Below, piece after piece: positions 26,379-34,776 of a stretch of DNA of 64,000 nucleotides. Every line of letters starts with the position of its first letter. The first letter of the stretch is position 1. The notes below the pieces were generated by a model that did not search any database, was not told where the DNA came from, and saw only the letters and a program-made list of their open reading frames with translations. The translations under genes were made by a program, and so were the position numbers. This DNA is from CATOSK01 sp034423195 (GTDB lineage: Bacteria > Chloroflexota > Dehalococcoidia > Lucifugimonadales > UBA3495), in assembly GCA_034423195.1 (NCBI GenBank), contig DAOUIZ010000066.1:122909-186908 (forward strand), written 5' to 3'.

Positions 26379-27422
26379 ATGCTGAGCAACGAACTGCGGC
26401 TGACGGAACTTTCCCACTGCGCGGGTTGAGCCGCCAAGCTGAGCCTGGAAGACCTGGTGCAGGTCTTGAGCAAGGTGCCCCTGATTACCGATCCCAACCT
26501 GCTGGTGGGGACGGAAACGGGGGATGACGCGGCGGTCTACCGGATCAACGATTCGCAGGCGCTGATCCTGACGGTGGACTTCTTCCCGCCGATTACCGAC
26601 GATCCCTTCGAGTTCGGGGAGATAGCCGCGGCCAACTCGCTGAGCGACGTCTACGCCATGGGCGGGCGTCCGGTGGTGGCGCTGAACATCGTCGGGTTTC
26701 CGGCGTCGCTGGACAAGGAAATCCTGGGAGAGGTAATGCGGGGCGGGTACAGCAAGGCCAACGAGGCGGGCTGCCTGATTGCCGGCGGTCACACGGTGGA
26801 CGATCCCGAGCCGAAGTACGGGCTTTCGGTGGTTGGGCTGGTGGAGCCGGGAAAGCAGGTGAGCAACGCCGGGGCCAAGCCAGGGGATGCGCTGGTCCTG
26901 ACCAAGCCGCTGGGGACGGGGATCATCACCACCGCGGCCAAGCAGGGAACGGTGGAGCCGGAGGTGATGCAGGGTGCGGTCAAGACCATGGCCACCCTGA
27001 ACCGGGCGGCTTCGGAAGCGATGATGACGGTCGGAGTCAACTCGGCCACCGACATCACTGGGTTCGGCCTTATGGGGCATCTGAAGTCCATGGTGCGGGG
27101 CAGCGGCGTCACGGCGGAGGTGAGTCTGGCAGCGGTGCCGGTCCTTCCAGGGGCACGGGAACTGCTGGAACGAGGGGTTGCTCCGGGAGGGACGCACCGG
27201 AACCTGGCGAGCGTGGCGGACGCGGTGGACTGGGACCCGGGCCTGACGGATAACGATCAACTGCTGCTGTGCGACGCTCAGACCTCGGGCGGGCTGCTGA
27301 TATCCGTTCCTTCAGACCGGAAGGACGCGCTCCTGGCGGAGCTGGCGGACCGGGGCGCGCCGGGGGTGGTTGTCGGCTCCGTGACGGAGAGTTCCAAGGG
27401 AATGATCCGGGCGCTTCCATAA
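26379..27422 (+). CDS. selD: Selenide, water dikinase, itself a selenoprotein (TGA = Sec at 26427-26429)
   Basis: From ATG 26379 the frame reads ...TELSHCAG, then TGA, then AAKLSLEDLVQ, continuing without interruption into a complete SelD. In SelD the active-site position is Cys or Sec followed by a conserved Lys, so the TGA at codon 17 is read as selenocysteine (HCAG-U-AAK). Downstream motifs are intact: TGDDAAVYRI, TVDFFPPITDDPFEFGEIAAANSLSDVYAMGG, IAGGHTVDDPEPKYGLSVVG and TDITGFGLMGHL. It makes selenophosphate from selenide and ATP for Sec-tRNA synthesis. GGAG lies 6 bp before this ATG; ATG 26367 is also in frame. Automated calls would start at 26457 and miss the active site. Confidence 0.93.
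26449..26467 (+). promoter_or_regulatory. Bacterial SECIS-type hairpin in selD
   Basis: AAGACCTG pairs perfectly with CAGGTCTT around a GTG loop, starting 19 nt after the TGA. A G at the loop start and a UGA-to-loop distance of 27 nt agree with the known bacterial SECIS layout. It is inside the coding sequence, as bacterial SECIS elements are. Confidence 0.7.
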
Positions 27423-27482
27423 GCGGCCCTGAATTGGCCGCAAGACGCTGGGAACAACTAAACAGAGGAGCTAGATTCTGAT

Positions 27483-28115
27483 ATGGCCCAGCCGGAGTTT
27501 GGACTGAAGAGGCCCGACCAGCTGAAGGTTGCCCCGGACCAGGGCAGGGGGGACCGGGTGCCGCCGGGGCAGTTCCTGAGCAACAAGTTTCCGGTGCTGA
27601 CCTACGGCTCCGCGCCGGACATCGACATGGCCACCTGGCGGATACGGGTGTTCGGGCTGGTGGAGCGGGAGGTGACCCTCAACTGGAAGGAGTTCGCCCA
27701 ACTGGCATGGAGTGGGATGACCGCGGACTTTCACTGCGTGACCCAGTGGAGCGCATTGGACAACCTGTGGGAGGGCGTGACGTTCGAGACGCTGGTGGGG
27801 GCGGCCGGTCCGAAGCCGGAGGCCCAGTTCGTGATGGCCCACTGCTACGGAGGATATACGACCAACCTTCCGCTGGATGTGTGCCTGGCGGAGGGATTCC
27901 TGGCGCACAAGCGTAACGGGGAGGAACTGGGGAAGGATCACGGCGGGCCGCTGCGCCTGGTGGTGCCGAGCCGGTACGCCTGGAAGAGCGCCAAGTGGGT
28001 GAACGGGATTGAACTTATCGCCGAGGATTCCCCTGGATTCTGGGAGCAGCGGGGCTACAACAACAACGCTGACCCGTGGCAGGAGGAGCGTTTCTGGCCT
28101 GAACTGACCAAATAA
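27483..28115 (+). CDS. Sulfite-oxidase-like molybdopterin protein
   Basis: The 210-aa protein is a single oxidoreductase molybdopterin-binding domain (PF00174), like MsrP/YedY-type and sulfite oxidase cores. The molybdenum ligand cysteine is in DFHCVTQWSALDN near residue 84; YGGYTTNLPLDVCL and KHGGPLRLVVPSRYAWKSAKWVNGIEL-type motifs follow. There is no Tat signal, so it should be cytosolic unless exported with a partner. It starts 60 bp after selD. Substrate (sulfite, sulfoxide or other) is unknown. mobA at 33464 supports molybdopterin cofactor use in this genome. Confidence 0.85.
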   Translation: MAQPEFGLKRPDQLKVAPDQGRGDRVPPGQFLSNKFPVLTYGSAPDIDMATWRIRVFGLVEREVTLNWKEFAQLAWSGMTADFHCVTQWSALDNLWEGVTFETLVGAAGPKPEAQFVMAHCYGGYTTNLPLDVCLAEGFLAHKRNGEELGKDHGGPLRLVVPSRYAWKSAKWVNGIELIAEDSPGFWEQRGYNNNADPWQEERFWPELTK

Positions 28116-28136
28116 CGGGAAACGTTGGGCTAGAGA

Positions 28137-28180
28137 AAAGACTCCCCCGGCGGTTTGTCCGACCGGGGGAGTCCTTTGTT
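28137..28180. terminator. Bidirectional rho-independent terminator
   Basis: GACTCCCCCGG (28140-28150) and CCGGGGGAGTC (28163-28173) form a perfect 11-bp stem. The plus side is followed by CTTTGTT and the minus side by CTTTTCTCT. It separates the convergent molybdopterin and zinc-ribbon genes. Confidence 0.85.
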
Positions 28181-28219
28181 GGGAGGAGCAGAATCAGCGG
28201 GCCGGAAAGACCCGGGGGT

Positions 28220-28405
28220 CTAGGCAGCCAGGGGCAGGTCGATGGCCTCGGCGGCGACCGGGACGGGCTTTTTGGCCGCCGGCTTGTCCAGCGAGTCCAA
28301 ATCCTTGATATAACCGCACTGGAAGCAATTGAGATAGCTGCCGTAGCAGTCACGGTTGAGGTACAGGTCTCCGGAGCACTTGGGACAACTCTTGAACTTA
28401 ATCAC
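28220..28405 (-). CDS. Small zinc-ribbon protein (61 aa)
   Basis: The GTG start has a near-perfect AAGGAGGT 5 bp upstream. The product begins VIKFKSCPKCSGDLYLNRD and carries two CxxC pairs (CPKC and CFQC, 18 residues apart), which form a zinc ribbon, followed by an alanine/proline-rich tail. The same palindrome provides its promoter and that of the divergent hspR gene, so it is probably part of the heat-shock regulon. The exact function is unknown; small zinc ribbons often act as RNA or protein adaptors. Confidence 0.75.
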   Translation of the reverse strand: MIKFKSCPKCSGDLYLNRDCYGSYLNCFQCGYIKDLDSLDKPAAKKPVPVAAEAIDLPLAA

Positions 28406-28503
28406 CGTCGGACCTCCTTCCCTCGGTGTCTTCCCTGGCTGGACGGCCCATTCCCCGTCCAGCATTTTGATGCGTCGGCAGTTAGGCACGATGCGCTGTA
28501 AGT

Positions 28504-28542
28504 ATCTTACGACTTGACACACTTCATGTCAATGGATATTAT
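28504..28542. promoter_or_regulatory. Interleaved divergent promoters with one HAIR-like palindrome
   Basis: Plus strand: TTGACA (28514-28519), 17-bp spacer, TATTAT (28537-28542). Minus strand: TTGACA (28532-28527), 17-bp spacer, TAAGAT (28509-28504). The two -35 boxes are the arms of one palindrome TTGACA-n7-TGTCAA. HspR in other bacteria binds CTTGAGT-n7-ACTCAAG, the same geometry. Binding of the locus's own HspR-like protein would shut both promoters. Confidence 0.8.
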
Positions 28543-28549
28543 ACTTTCC

Positions 28550-29140
28550 ATGACGAGCAACAACAGAAGAGAAGGAAATTCCGGGCAAGAACGGGCAAGG
28601 ACCCGTGAGGGAGACGGGACGGCGCCGCAGTTCCAATTTCCACCCCAATGGCCCGGGGAAACGGGCCTGGCAAGGAGCCAGCCGGAGGGCACGGGGGGGA
28701 CTGGCAACGGGCCAGGGCCAGAGGAAGCGGAGTTCGAGGTAGAGGGCGTTTACATCATCAGCGTTGCAGCCCGCATCCTGGACATGCACCCGCAGACCCT
28801 GCGGAAGTATGAGCGGCTGGGGCTGATAAATCCGGACCGCACCGGGGGTATGCTGAGGCTGTACTCCCGGTGGGACATACGGAAGATCCTGCTGATCCGG
28901 CACCTGATGGACAATCTGGGCCTGAACCTGGCCGGTGTTGAATTTGCGCTGGCGCTGGTGGAAAATCTGGGGAAGATGCGGCAAAGGGTGGCATCGCTGC
29001 CGAGAGACAATCCCGCCAGAAATATGGTCGACCAACAAATCACGCAATTATGCCGGAACCTGAATCTGCCGGAGCCGGGTTTCGTCCCGGCGGATTCTGC
29101 CCCGCAACAGGAGAAACAAGGACCAAACAATGACCGATAA
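28550..29140 (+). CDS. hspR: HspR-like MerR-family heat-shock repressor
   Basis: The 196-aa protein carries a MerR helix-turn-helix from about residue 65: YIISVAARILDMHPQTLRKYERLGLINP, then GGMLRLYSRWDIRKILLIRHLMDNLGLNLAGVE, the HspR pattern. The first 60 residues are a low-complexity, Gly/Gln/Glu-rich extension absent from typical HspR (about 120-150 aa). The ATG at 28550 coincides with the predicted transcription start of the TTGACA/TATTAT promoter, so the message may be leaderless. It overlaps grpE by 11 bp. HspR usually needs DnaK as corepressor, which fits the operon. Confidence 0.88.
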   Translation: MTSNNRREGNSGQERARTREGDGTAPQFQFPPQWPGETGLARSQPEGTGGTGNGPGPEEAEFEVEGVYIISVAARILDMHPQTLRKYERLGLINPDRTGGMLRLYSRWDIRKILLIRHLMDNLGLNLAGVEFALALVENLGKMRQRVASLPRDNPARNMVDQQITQLCRNLNLPEPGFVPADSAPQQEKQGPNNDR

Positions 29141-29693
29141 CCACTCGGATAACCATTTGTACGTGGAACCCGCAGCCGAAGCGGATGCAGCGGGGTCCCA
29201 GGGGATGACACCACAGGAGCAGGTGGCCAGCCTGACCCAAAACCTGGAAACGGCGCAACAGGAACTGCTTCAGAGCCAGGATGCGATGCAGAGGGCCCAG
29301 GCCGAGCTGGTCAACTACCGGAAGCGGGCCGACGAAGAACGGATCTCGTTACAGCAATATTCCAACAGCCGGTTGATCGTGAAGCTGCTGCCGGTGTTCG
29401 ACGAACTGGGTCTGGCAATGGACCACGCGGACCAGAACGAGGCCTCCGATCCCTGGGTGGAAGGTGTGCGGCTGATTCAGCGGAAGGTGTTCAACCTGCT
29501 GGAATCGGAAGGGGTTTCCCGAATCGAGTCCCTGGGAAGCGCGTTCAATCCGCTGGAGCATGAGGCGGTGGGCACGCAGGAGACGGACAAATACCCGCCT
29601 GGATTCATCTCGGAAGTAGTGCGGAACGGATACCGGCTGCACGACCGGGTAATCCAGCCGGCACAGGTCGTGGTGGCCCGGGAGGCATCTTAA
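29130..29693 (+). CDS. grpE: Nucleotide exchange factor GrpE
   Basis: The 187-aa protein has the GrpE plan: an acidic N-terminus, a long coiled coil from about residue 30 to 75 (ASLTQNLETAQQELLQSQDA), the motif AELVNYRKRADEE, KLLPVFDELGLAMDHAD, and the beta-rich cap FNPLEHEAVGTQETDKYPPGFISEVVRNGYRLHDRVIQPA. It promotes ADP release from DnaK. It overlaps hspR by 11 bp and precedes dnaK by 115 bp. Confidence 0.95.
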   Translation: MTDNHSDNHLYVEPAAEADAAGSQGMTPQEQVASLTQNLETAQQELLQSQDAMQRAQAELVNYRKRADEERISLQQYSNSRLIVKLLPVFDELGLAMDHADQNEASDPWVEGVRLIQRKVFNLLESEGVSRIESLGSAFNPLEHEAVGTQETDKYPPGFISEVVRNGYRLHDRVIQPAQVVVAREAS

Positions 29694-29808
29694 CACTGAC
29701 TAACAAGCCCGGTGGATACTTCCGGGCGCGGCCTTGTTGTAAGAGCAAAGACAGCAGCAACGAGGACAGGAAAACATAGACCTAATCCCTTTTTTCGAGG
29801 AGAACGAA

Positions 29809-31719
29809 ATGCCTAAAGTCCTTGGTATAGACCTGGGAACGACCAACTCGGTCGCCGCCGTCGTTGAGGCGGGCGACCCGGTGGTGGTGGAAAACGCCGA
29901 GGGGGGACGCCTGACTCCTTCGGTAGTGGCGGTGAATGCCCGCAGCAGCGAACGCTACGTGGGGCAGACGGCCAAGCGGCAGGCGGTGACGAATCCCGAG
30001 AACACGGTGTTCTCCGTGAAGCGGCTGATGGGCCGCAAGTTCGAGGACAACGAAGTCAAGACGGCGGTCGGACGGCTGCCGTACAAGATCGTCCGGTCTT
30101 CGAACGGGGACGCCCATGTTGAGATGGCGGGGGAGAGCTACGCTCCGCCCCAGATTTCGTCCATGGTGCTGCAGAAGATACGGCAGGACGCGGAGGCGAA
30201 GCTGGGAGAGAAGATCACCCAGGCTGTGATCACCGTTCCGGCGTATTTCAACGACGCCCAGCGTCAGGCGACCAAGGACGCGGGGACGATTGCTGGGCTG
30301 GACGTGCTGCGGATCATCAACGAGCCCACGGCGTCCTCGCTGGCCTACGGGCTGGACAAGAAGCAGGCCGACGCCACCATTGCGGTGTTCGACCTGGGCG
30401 GGGGGACCTTCGACATAACGATCCTGTCCATGGGTGAAGGGGTCTTCGAGGTCAAGTCCACCAACGGGGACACCTACCTGGGTGGGGACGACTTCGACGA
30501 GATGGTCCTGGAGTGGCTGCTCCAGGAGTTCCGGCAGGAGACGGGCATCGACCTGCGGAATGACAACATGGCCCTGCAGCGGCTGCGGGATGCGGCGGAG
30601 CGGGCGAAGATCGAGCTTTCCAGCACGATGGAGACGGAGATCAACCTGCCGTTCATCACCGCCGACGCCAGCGGGCCGCAGCACCTGATCAAGCCGCTGA
30701 GCCGTGCCAGGCTGGAACAGCTGGTGGCCGACCTGGTTGACCGGACGGAACAGCCCTGCAAGCAGGCGTTGAGCGACGCGGGTCTCTCTCCCAGCGAGGT
30801 TGACGATGTGATCCTGGTGGGCGGCATGACCCGGATGCCGGCGGTGCAGGAGAAGGTGAAGACCATTTTCGGCCAGGACCCCAGCCGGTCGGTGAACCCG
30901 GACGAGGCCGTGGCGCTGGGAGCGGCGATCCAGGGCGGCGTGCTGGCGGGAGACGTGAGCGACATCGTCCTGCTGGACGTGAGCCCGTTGACGCTGGGAC
31001 TGGAGACGCTGGGGAGCGTGATGACTACGCTCATCCCGCGAAACACGACCATCCCCACCAAGAAGACGGAGACGTTCACGACGGCGGCCGACTCGCAGAC
31101 CAGCGTGGATATCCACGTGCTGCAGGGGGAGCGGCCGATGGCGACGGACAACAAGTCCATTGGACGGTTCATCCTGGACGGCATCCTGCCGGCGCCAAGG
31201 GGAGTGCCCCAGATCGACGTGACCTTCGATATTGACGCCAACGGCATCCTGAGCGTGTCGGCCCAGGACAAGGGGACGGGCAAGGAGCAGAAGATCGTCA
31301 TCCAGCCAAGCTCGGGCCTGTCCCAGAACGAGATCGAGGACATGGTCAGCGAGGCCAAGTCCCACGAGGCGGAGGACCAGCGGCGAAGGGCTGAAATCGA
31401 GACCAGGAACCAGGCGGACACGCTGGTGTACAACACGGAGAAGATGCTGGCGGACAACGCCGGGAACATTCCCGAGGACCTGAAGACCGAGGTCGAGGGG
31501 AAAATCGCCACCCTGAAGGGGGCCATCGAGGCGAACGACGTGGCCCAGATGCAAACGGCGATGGCCGACGTGAACGACTCGATGCAGCGGTTGGGGCAGG
31601 CGGTCTACGCGCAGTCCCAGCCGGGAGCGTCCGCTCCTGACATGGACATGGGCGGCGAACCGCCCTCCGGCGACGACAGCGGGGACAACACGGTGGAGGG
31701 TGAGTTCCGGGAGGTGTAG
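29809..31719 (+). CDS. dnaK: Chaperone DnaK (Hsp70)
   Basis: The 636-aa protein has all Hsp70 signatures: GIDLGTTNSVAAV at the N-terminus, VITVPAYFNDAQRQATKDAG, IAVFDLGGGTFDITIL and VILVGGMTRMPAVQ, followed by the substrate domain (DVSPLTLGLETLG) and an acidic lid. The tail ends EGEFREV, a variant of the usual EEVD-like bacterial tail. It folds proteins together with GrpE and DnaJ; no dnaJ lies in the window. A weak hairpin with a bulge lies in the 115-bp spacer from grpE. Confidence 0.98.
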   Translation: MPKVLGIDLGTTNSVAAVVEAGDPVVVENAEGGRLTPSVVAVNARSSERYVGQTAKRQAVTNPENTVFSVKRLMGRKFEDNEVKTAVGRLPYKIVRSSNGDAHVEMAGESYAPPQISSMVLQKIRQDAEAKLGEKITQAVITVPAYFNDAQRQATKDAGTIAGLDVLRIINEPTASSLAYGLDKKQADATIAVFDLGGGTFDITILSMGEGVFEVKSTNGDTYLGGDDFDEMVLEWLLQEFRQETGIDLRNDNMALQRLRDAAERAKIELSSTMETEINLPFITADASGPQHLIKPLSRARLEQLVADLVDRTEQPCKQALSDAGLSPSEVDDVILVGGMTRMPAVQEKVKTIFGQDPSRSVNPDEAVALGAAIQGGVLAGDVSDIVLLDVSPLTLGLETLGSVMTTLIPRNTTIPTKKTETFTTAADSQTSVDIHVLQGERPMATDNKSIGRFILDGILPAPRGVPQIDVTFDIDANGILSVSAQDKGTGKEQKIVIQPSSGLSQNEIEDMVSEAKSHEAEDQRRRAEIETRNQADTLVYNTEKMLADNAGNIPEDLKTEVEGKIATLKGAIEANDVAQMQTAMADVNDSMQRLGQAVYAQSQPGASAPDMDMGGEPPSGDDSGDNTVEGEFREV

Positions 31720-31776
31720 AGTCCGGCGTGGAGGGCAAAAGCGCTGCTGGACATATTACTGCGGGAGGAGGGATTC

Positions 31777-31785
31777 TGATATAAT
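31777..31785 (+). promoter_or_regulatory. Extended -10 promoter for the 94-aa gene
   Basis: TGATATAAT is a perfect extended -10 element. A weak TTACTG about 18 bp upstream may be the -35. It lies 52 bp before the ATG at 31837, between dnaK and the next gene. Confidence 0.65.
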
Positions 31786-31836
31786 AGCCACAGGCACCAA
31801 GCAAGCCTGTCCGCAGGAAACACCCGGAGAGTGATG

Positions 31837-32121
31837 ATGAGTGCACAACAAGACAGGGCAGACCAAGAGGTATCAGGAGCCGACAACACGTTGGTGATCG
31901 AGGGAGTGGAGCAGAACCTGACCCCCCTCCAGTACCACTACCTGAGCCTGCTGCAGCGACTCATTGCCACGAAGAACAGCTACCAGGGCAACCCGGAAGT
32001 TGAGGAGTGGATGATGGAAGCGGTGAAGAAGTCCATCTACTCGGCCTTGAGGGACTGCATGGAAGCCAACGTTGGCGACGCGGCCAAGGAGATGCTGAAC
32101 GCGGACGCCCACTTCGATTAG
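31837..32121 (+). CDS. Conserved-looking hypothetical protein (94 aa)
   Basis: I do not recognise the family. The acidic, helical protein runs MSAQQDRADQEVSG..., with LTPLQYHYLSLLQRLIATKNSY in the middle and EVEEWMMEAVKKSIYSALRDC after it. GGAG lies 7 bp before the ATG at 31837; GTG 31831 and ATG 31834 are also in frame. It has its own strong promoter right after dnaK. Lack of a signal peptide or membrane segment suggests a cytosolic role. Confidence 0.65.
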   Translation: MSAQQDRADQEVSGADNTLVIEGVEQNLTPLQYHYLSLLQRLIATKNSYQGNPEVEEWMMEAVKKSIYSALRDCMEANVGDAAKEMLNADAHFD

Positions 32122-32170
32122 ACCAGCGCCTGGTCCAACGCCGGCGCAGGCCGGCAAGCAAGCCAATTTT

Positions 32171-32203
32171 CTGGGAGGTTAGTCCTTGGGGCTAACCTCC
32201 CAG
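32171..32203. terminator. Perfect 12-bp hairpin at a convergent junction
   Basis: CTGGGAGGTTAG (32171-32182) and CTAACCTCCCAG (32192-32203) pair perfectly with a 9-nt loop. It overlaps the stop codon of acuC and follows the 94-aa gene. No strong T-tract is present. Confidence 0.55.
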
Positions 32204-33319
32204 TCCGTGTACGGGGAACACGTCGCGCTTGATGGCCGCAACGCTCTCCTCGGCCATCCGCCGGGCATCATCGCGTACTTCTGGAGGCACATCGGTCTCG
32301 ACGGTATCGCGGAGGCGGGACAGGTGGTGTTCCCCGGCGAAGCGGGGCGGGATTGGGTCGGGCCATTCCTCTCCCAGCATGATGCCGTAGGCGAGGGTCC
32401 AGCAGCGGGCCACTGCGCCGAGATCGTATCCACCACCGCCCAGGGCCAGCCAGGGAAGGCCAAGGTTGGAGAATTCCGCGATGGCGGCGGTGAATCCGCG
32501 AGAGGTGACCTGGAGGTGGGTGAGGGGGTCGGTGTGGTAGCTGTCGATTCCCATCTGGGTGACGAGGATATCCGGGGCGAATCCTCGAATGAGGGGAAGG
32601 ACGACCTGGCGGAAGGCCCAGAGGTACAGTTCGTCCTCGGTGTAGGGATAGAGGGGTACGTTGACCGAGTATCCTGAGCCCGGCCCGGTGCCGGTCTCGG
32701 AAGTGAAGCCGGTCCCGGGGAAAAGATAGCGTCCCGATTCATGCATGGATATGGTGAGCACCCGGGAGTCGTTGAAGAAGGCTTCCTGGACTCCGTCGCC
32801 GTGGTGGGCGTCGATGTCCACGTAGGCGACGCGCTTGCCGTGGTTGAGGAAGTGCTTGATGGCGATGACCGGGTCGTTGAAGATGCAGAACCCGGATGCG
32901 TGTCCGGCGGCGGCGTGGTGGAGCCCGCCGGAGATGTTGTAGGCCACGTCAACCTGTCCGCCCAGGACAAGCTCGGCGGCGACGAGGGAGGCCCCGGTGC
33001 TGAGGAGAGCGGCATCGTACATTCCCGAATAAACGGGGTTGTCGCCCGCGGCGCTGAACCCGTAACCTTCGGGGCGGTATCCGGATAGCCCCAGGCTGAG
33101 GCTGCGGACGGCGGCGAGGTAGTCGGGGGTGTGGAAGAGCTGGACCTCTTCCTCGGCGGCGGCCCGGGGACTGACGAGGCGGGAGTTGCCTCCGTCGAAG
33201 GCCCCGTAGGCGTTGAGCAGGTCGAAGGTATGCTTCAAGCGAATGGGACGCATGGGATGGTCGTGGCGGAGGACGTGACCGGCAAGGGCGTCTTCGTAAA
33301 CAAAGGCGGCACGGGGCAT
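32192..33319 (-). CDS. acuC: AcuC-type deacetylase (histone deacetylase superfamily)
   Basis: The 375-aa protein has the class I HDAC fold: HPMRPIRLKHTFDLL at the N-terminus, GGLHHAAAGHASGFCIFNDP with the catalytic histidine pair, VAYVDIDAHHGDGVQEAF with zinc ligands, and LALGGGGYDLGAVARCW. AcuC in Bacillus removes acetyl groups from acetyl-CoA synthetase; other members act on polyamines or acetoin-linked substrates. It is divergent from mobA. The exact substrate is inferred only from the family. Confidence 0.92.
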   Translation of the reverse strand: MPRAAFVYEDALAGHVLRHDHPMRPIRLKHTFDLLNAYGAFDGGNSRLVSPRAAAEEEVQLFHTPDYLAAVRSLSLGLSGYRPEGYGFSAAGDNPVYSGMYDAALLSTGASLVAAELVLGGQVDVAYNISGGLHHAAAGHASGFCIFNDPVIAIKHFLNHGKRVAYVDIDAHHGDGVQEAFFNDSRVLTISMHESGRYLFPGTGFTSETGTGPGSGYSVNVPLYPYTEDELYLWAFRQVVLPLIRGFAPDILVTQMGIDSYHTDPLTHLQVTSRGFTAAIAEFSNLGLPWLALGGGGYDLGAVARCWTLAYGIMLGEEWPDPIPPRFAGEHHLSRLRDTVETDVPPEVRDDARRMAEESVAAIKRDVFPVHGLGG

Positions 33320-33463
33320 GGGGTATCTCCTGATTCAATCGGGCCGGGGCATGGATTGGACGGGAACTGGGCCGGAGCATAACGAACCTGCATCATGGAG
33401 GTCAACGCCCCGTGATACACTTTCGATATCATTCATGATGGACCTGCATGATGGACCTGGAAG

Positions 33464-34087
33464 ATGAAGAGGGAGCCTGGCGAGGCGGTTTCGGGGGTTG
33501 TCCTGGCGGGCGGGCAGAGCCGGAGGCTGGGCCGGGACAAGGCCGTGGAGATCGTAGGGGGGCAGCCAATAATCCGCCGGGTGCTGGAACGGGTGGCCGG
33601 ACTGACGTCGGAGAACATCGTGGTGGCGGCGGACCAGGCCCGGGGAGATGCCCTGCATTTGCCTGATAACACTCGGATTGTCCCAGACCTTTACCCCGGG
33701 ATGGGGTCGCTGGGAGGCATATTTTCCGGGCTGGCAGCAGCAAGGAACGATTGGGCGGTGGTGGCGGCGTGCGATATGCCCTTCCTTAACGCGGACTTGC
33801 TGGGATACCTGCTGTCCCTCCGGGAGGGGGCTGACGTGGTCGCGCCAGTGGTGGAAGGGAGGCCGGAGCCGACCCACGCGCTTTATTCCAGGGAGTGCCT
33901 GCCCTTCATCGGGGAGCGGTTGAGTGCAGGGGAGCTCAAGATAACCGGCTTCTACGGCGGGGTGAGGGTGCGCTACGTGGAAGAGGAGGAAATCCGGCAT
34001 TTTGACCCGGAGTTGCTGAGTTTCTTCAACGTCAACTCACCCCAGGACCTGGAACGGGCGCTGGCGCTGGCCGCGGAAGGGCGGTAG
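33464..34087 (+). CDS. mobA: Molybdenum cofactor guanylyltransferase
   Basis: The 207-aa protein has the MobA signatures VSGVVLAGGQSRRLGRDKA at the N-terminus, GMGSLGGIFSGLAAA, VVAACDMPFLNADLL (metal-binding Asp) and FFNVNSPQDLERA. It attaches GMP to molybdopterin, producing the guanine dinucleotide cofactor needed by DMSO-reductase-family enzymes such as the NasA at 51109. Just upstream, CATGATGGACCTG occurs twice in tandem (33434-33459). It is divergent from acuC, and the 144-bp interval presumably holds both promoters. Confidence 0.92.
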   Translation: MKREPGEAVSGVVLAGGQSRRLGRDKAVEIVGGQPIIRRVLERVAGLTSENIVVAADQARGDALHLPDNTRIVPDLYPGMGSLGGIFSGLAAARNDWAVVAACDMPFLNADLLGYLLSLREGADVVAPVVEGRPEPTHALYSRECLPFIGERLSAGELKITGFYGGVRVRYVEEEEIRHFDPELLSFFNVNSPQDLERALALAAEGR

Positions 34088-34199
34088 GGGGTTTCTCACC
34101 CGCTCCTCACGGCCATCCCGCCGTCCGCATCCTGCAAAGTTTCTCCAAATTCCCCGACTATCCTGTCCATAGCAGAATCAGCCGTGGAGAGGTGGAGAA

Positions 34200-34712
34200 A
34201 TGTTGAACAGGCGGAATATCCTGATCGGGATTGGAGCGTTCCTGGGCGTGGCAGTTATCTTGGTGGGAGCCATCGGAGTGGCAGGGCTGGTCCTCAAGCG
34301 CGGCGACGATGATGGGTGGAAGCGCGCCGGTAGGCTTGCTCCCGCTTCGCCCACAACGGTAGACCGGGCGGCCGGAATCCTGGGAGTGGAGCCGGAGGAG
34401 ATGCGGGCGGCAATCATTGAAGCCCGCCGGGAGCAGGCCAATGAAGCCTACAAGGCCAGGCTGGACCGAATGGTGGAGGCGGGAACGCTGACGCAGGAGG
34501 AGGCGGACTCCCAGTACTCCTGGTTCCAGAACCGTCCCGATGAGGACCTGGGAAGGCAGGGTTGGAAGCGGAGCGGCGCCGGACATGGCAGGGACGGTGA
34601 GTTCCGGCGGGGAAGCCGGGGACGGCATGAGGGGTTCGGGCCCAGGTTCGGGAAGCGCGGCGACCGGGACGTGGACGGCCCTGGCGAAGACGGCGCCGGT
34701 GGAGGCCAGTAG
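34200..34712 (+). CDS. Membrane-anchored hypothetical protein, 170 aa
   Basis: One N-terminal membrane span (ILIGIGAFLGVAVILVGAIG) follows a short basic n-region, so the protein is a signal-anchored exported protein. The helical middle (VDRAAGILGVEPEEMRAAIIEARREQ, then GTLTQEEADSQYSW) resembles DUF2680-like proteins. The last 50 residues are rich in Gly, Arg and Asp. It lies 64 bp upstream of a response regulator and sensor kinase, so it may be an input or target of that system. No family is firmly assigned. Confidence 0.6.
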   Translation: MLNRRNILIGIGAFLGVAVILVGAIGVAGLVLKRGDDDGWKRAGRLAPASPTTVDRAAGILGVEPEEMRAAIIEARREQANEAYKARLDRMVEAGTLTQEEADSQYSWFQNRPDEDLGRQGWKRSGAGHGRDGEFRRGSRGRHEGFGPRFGKRGDRDVDGPGEDGAGGGQ

Positions 34713-34776
34713 CCCGGCCCGGAACTTTTGCCTGGGAGCCAGGTGGGTTGCAGGTCGGTTGTTTGAAGGAACGGGA

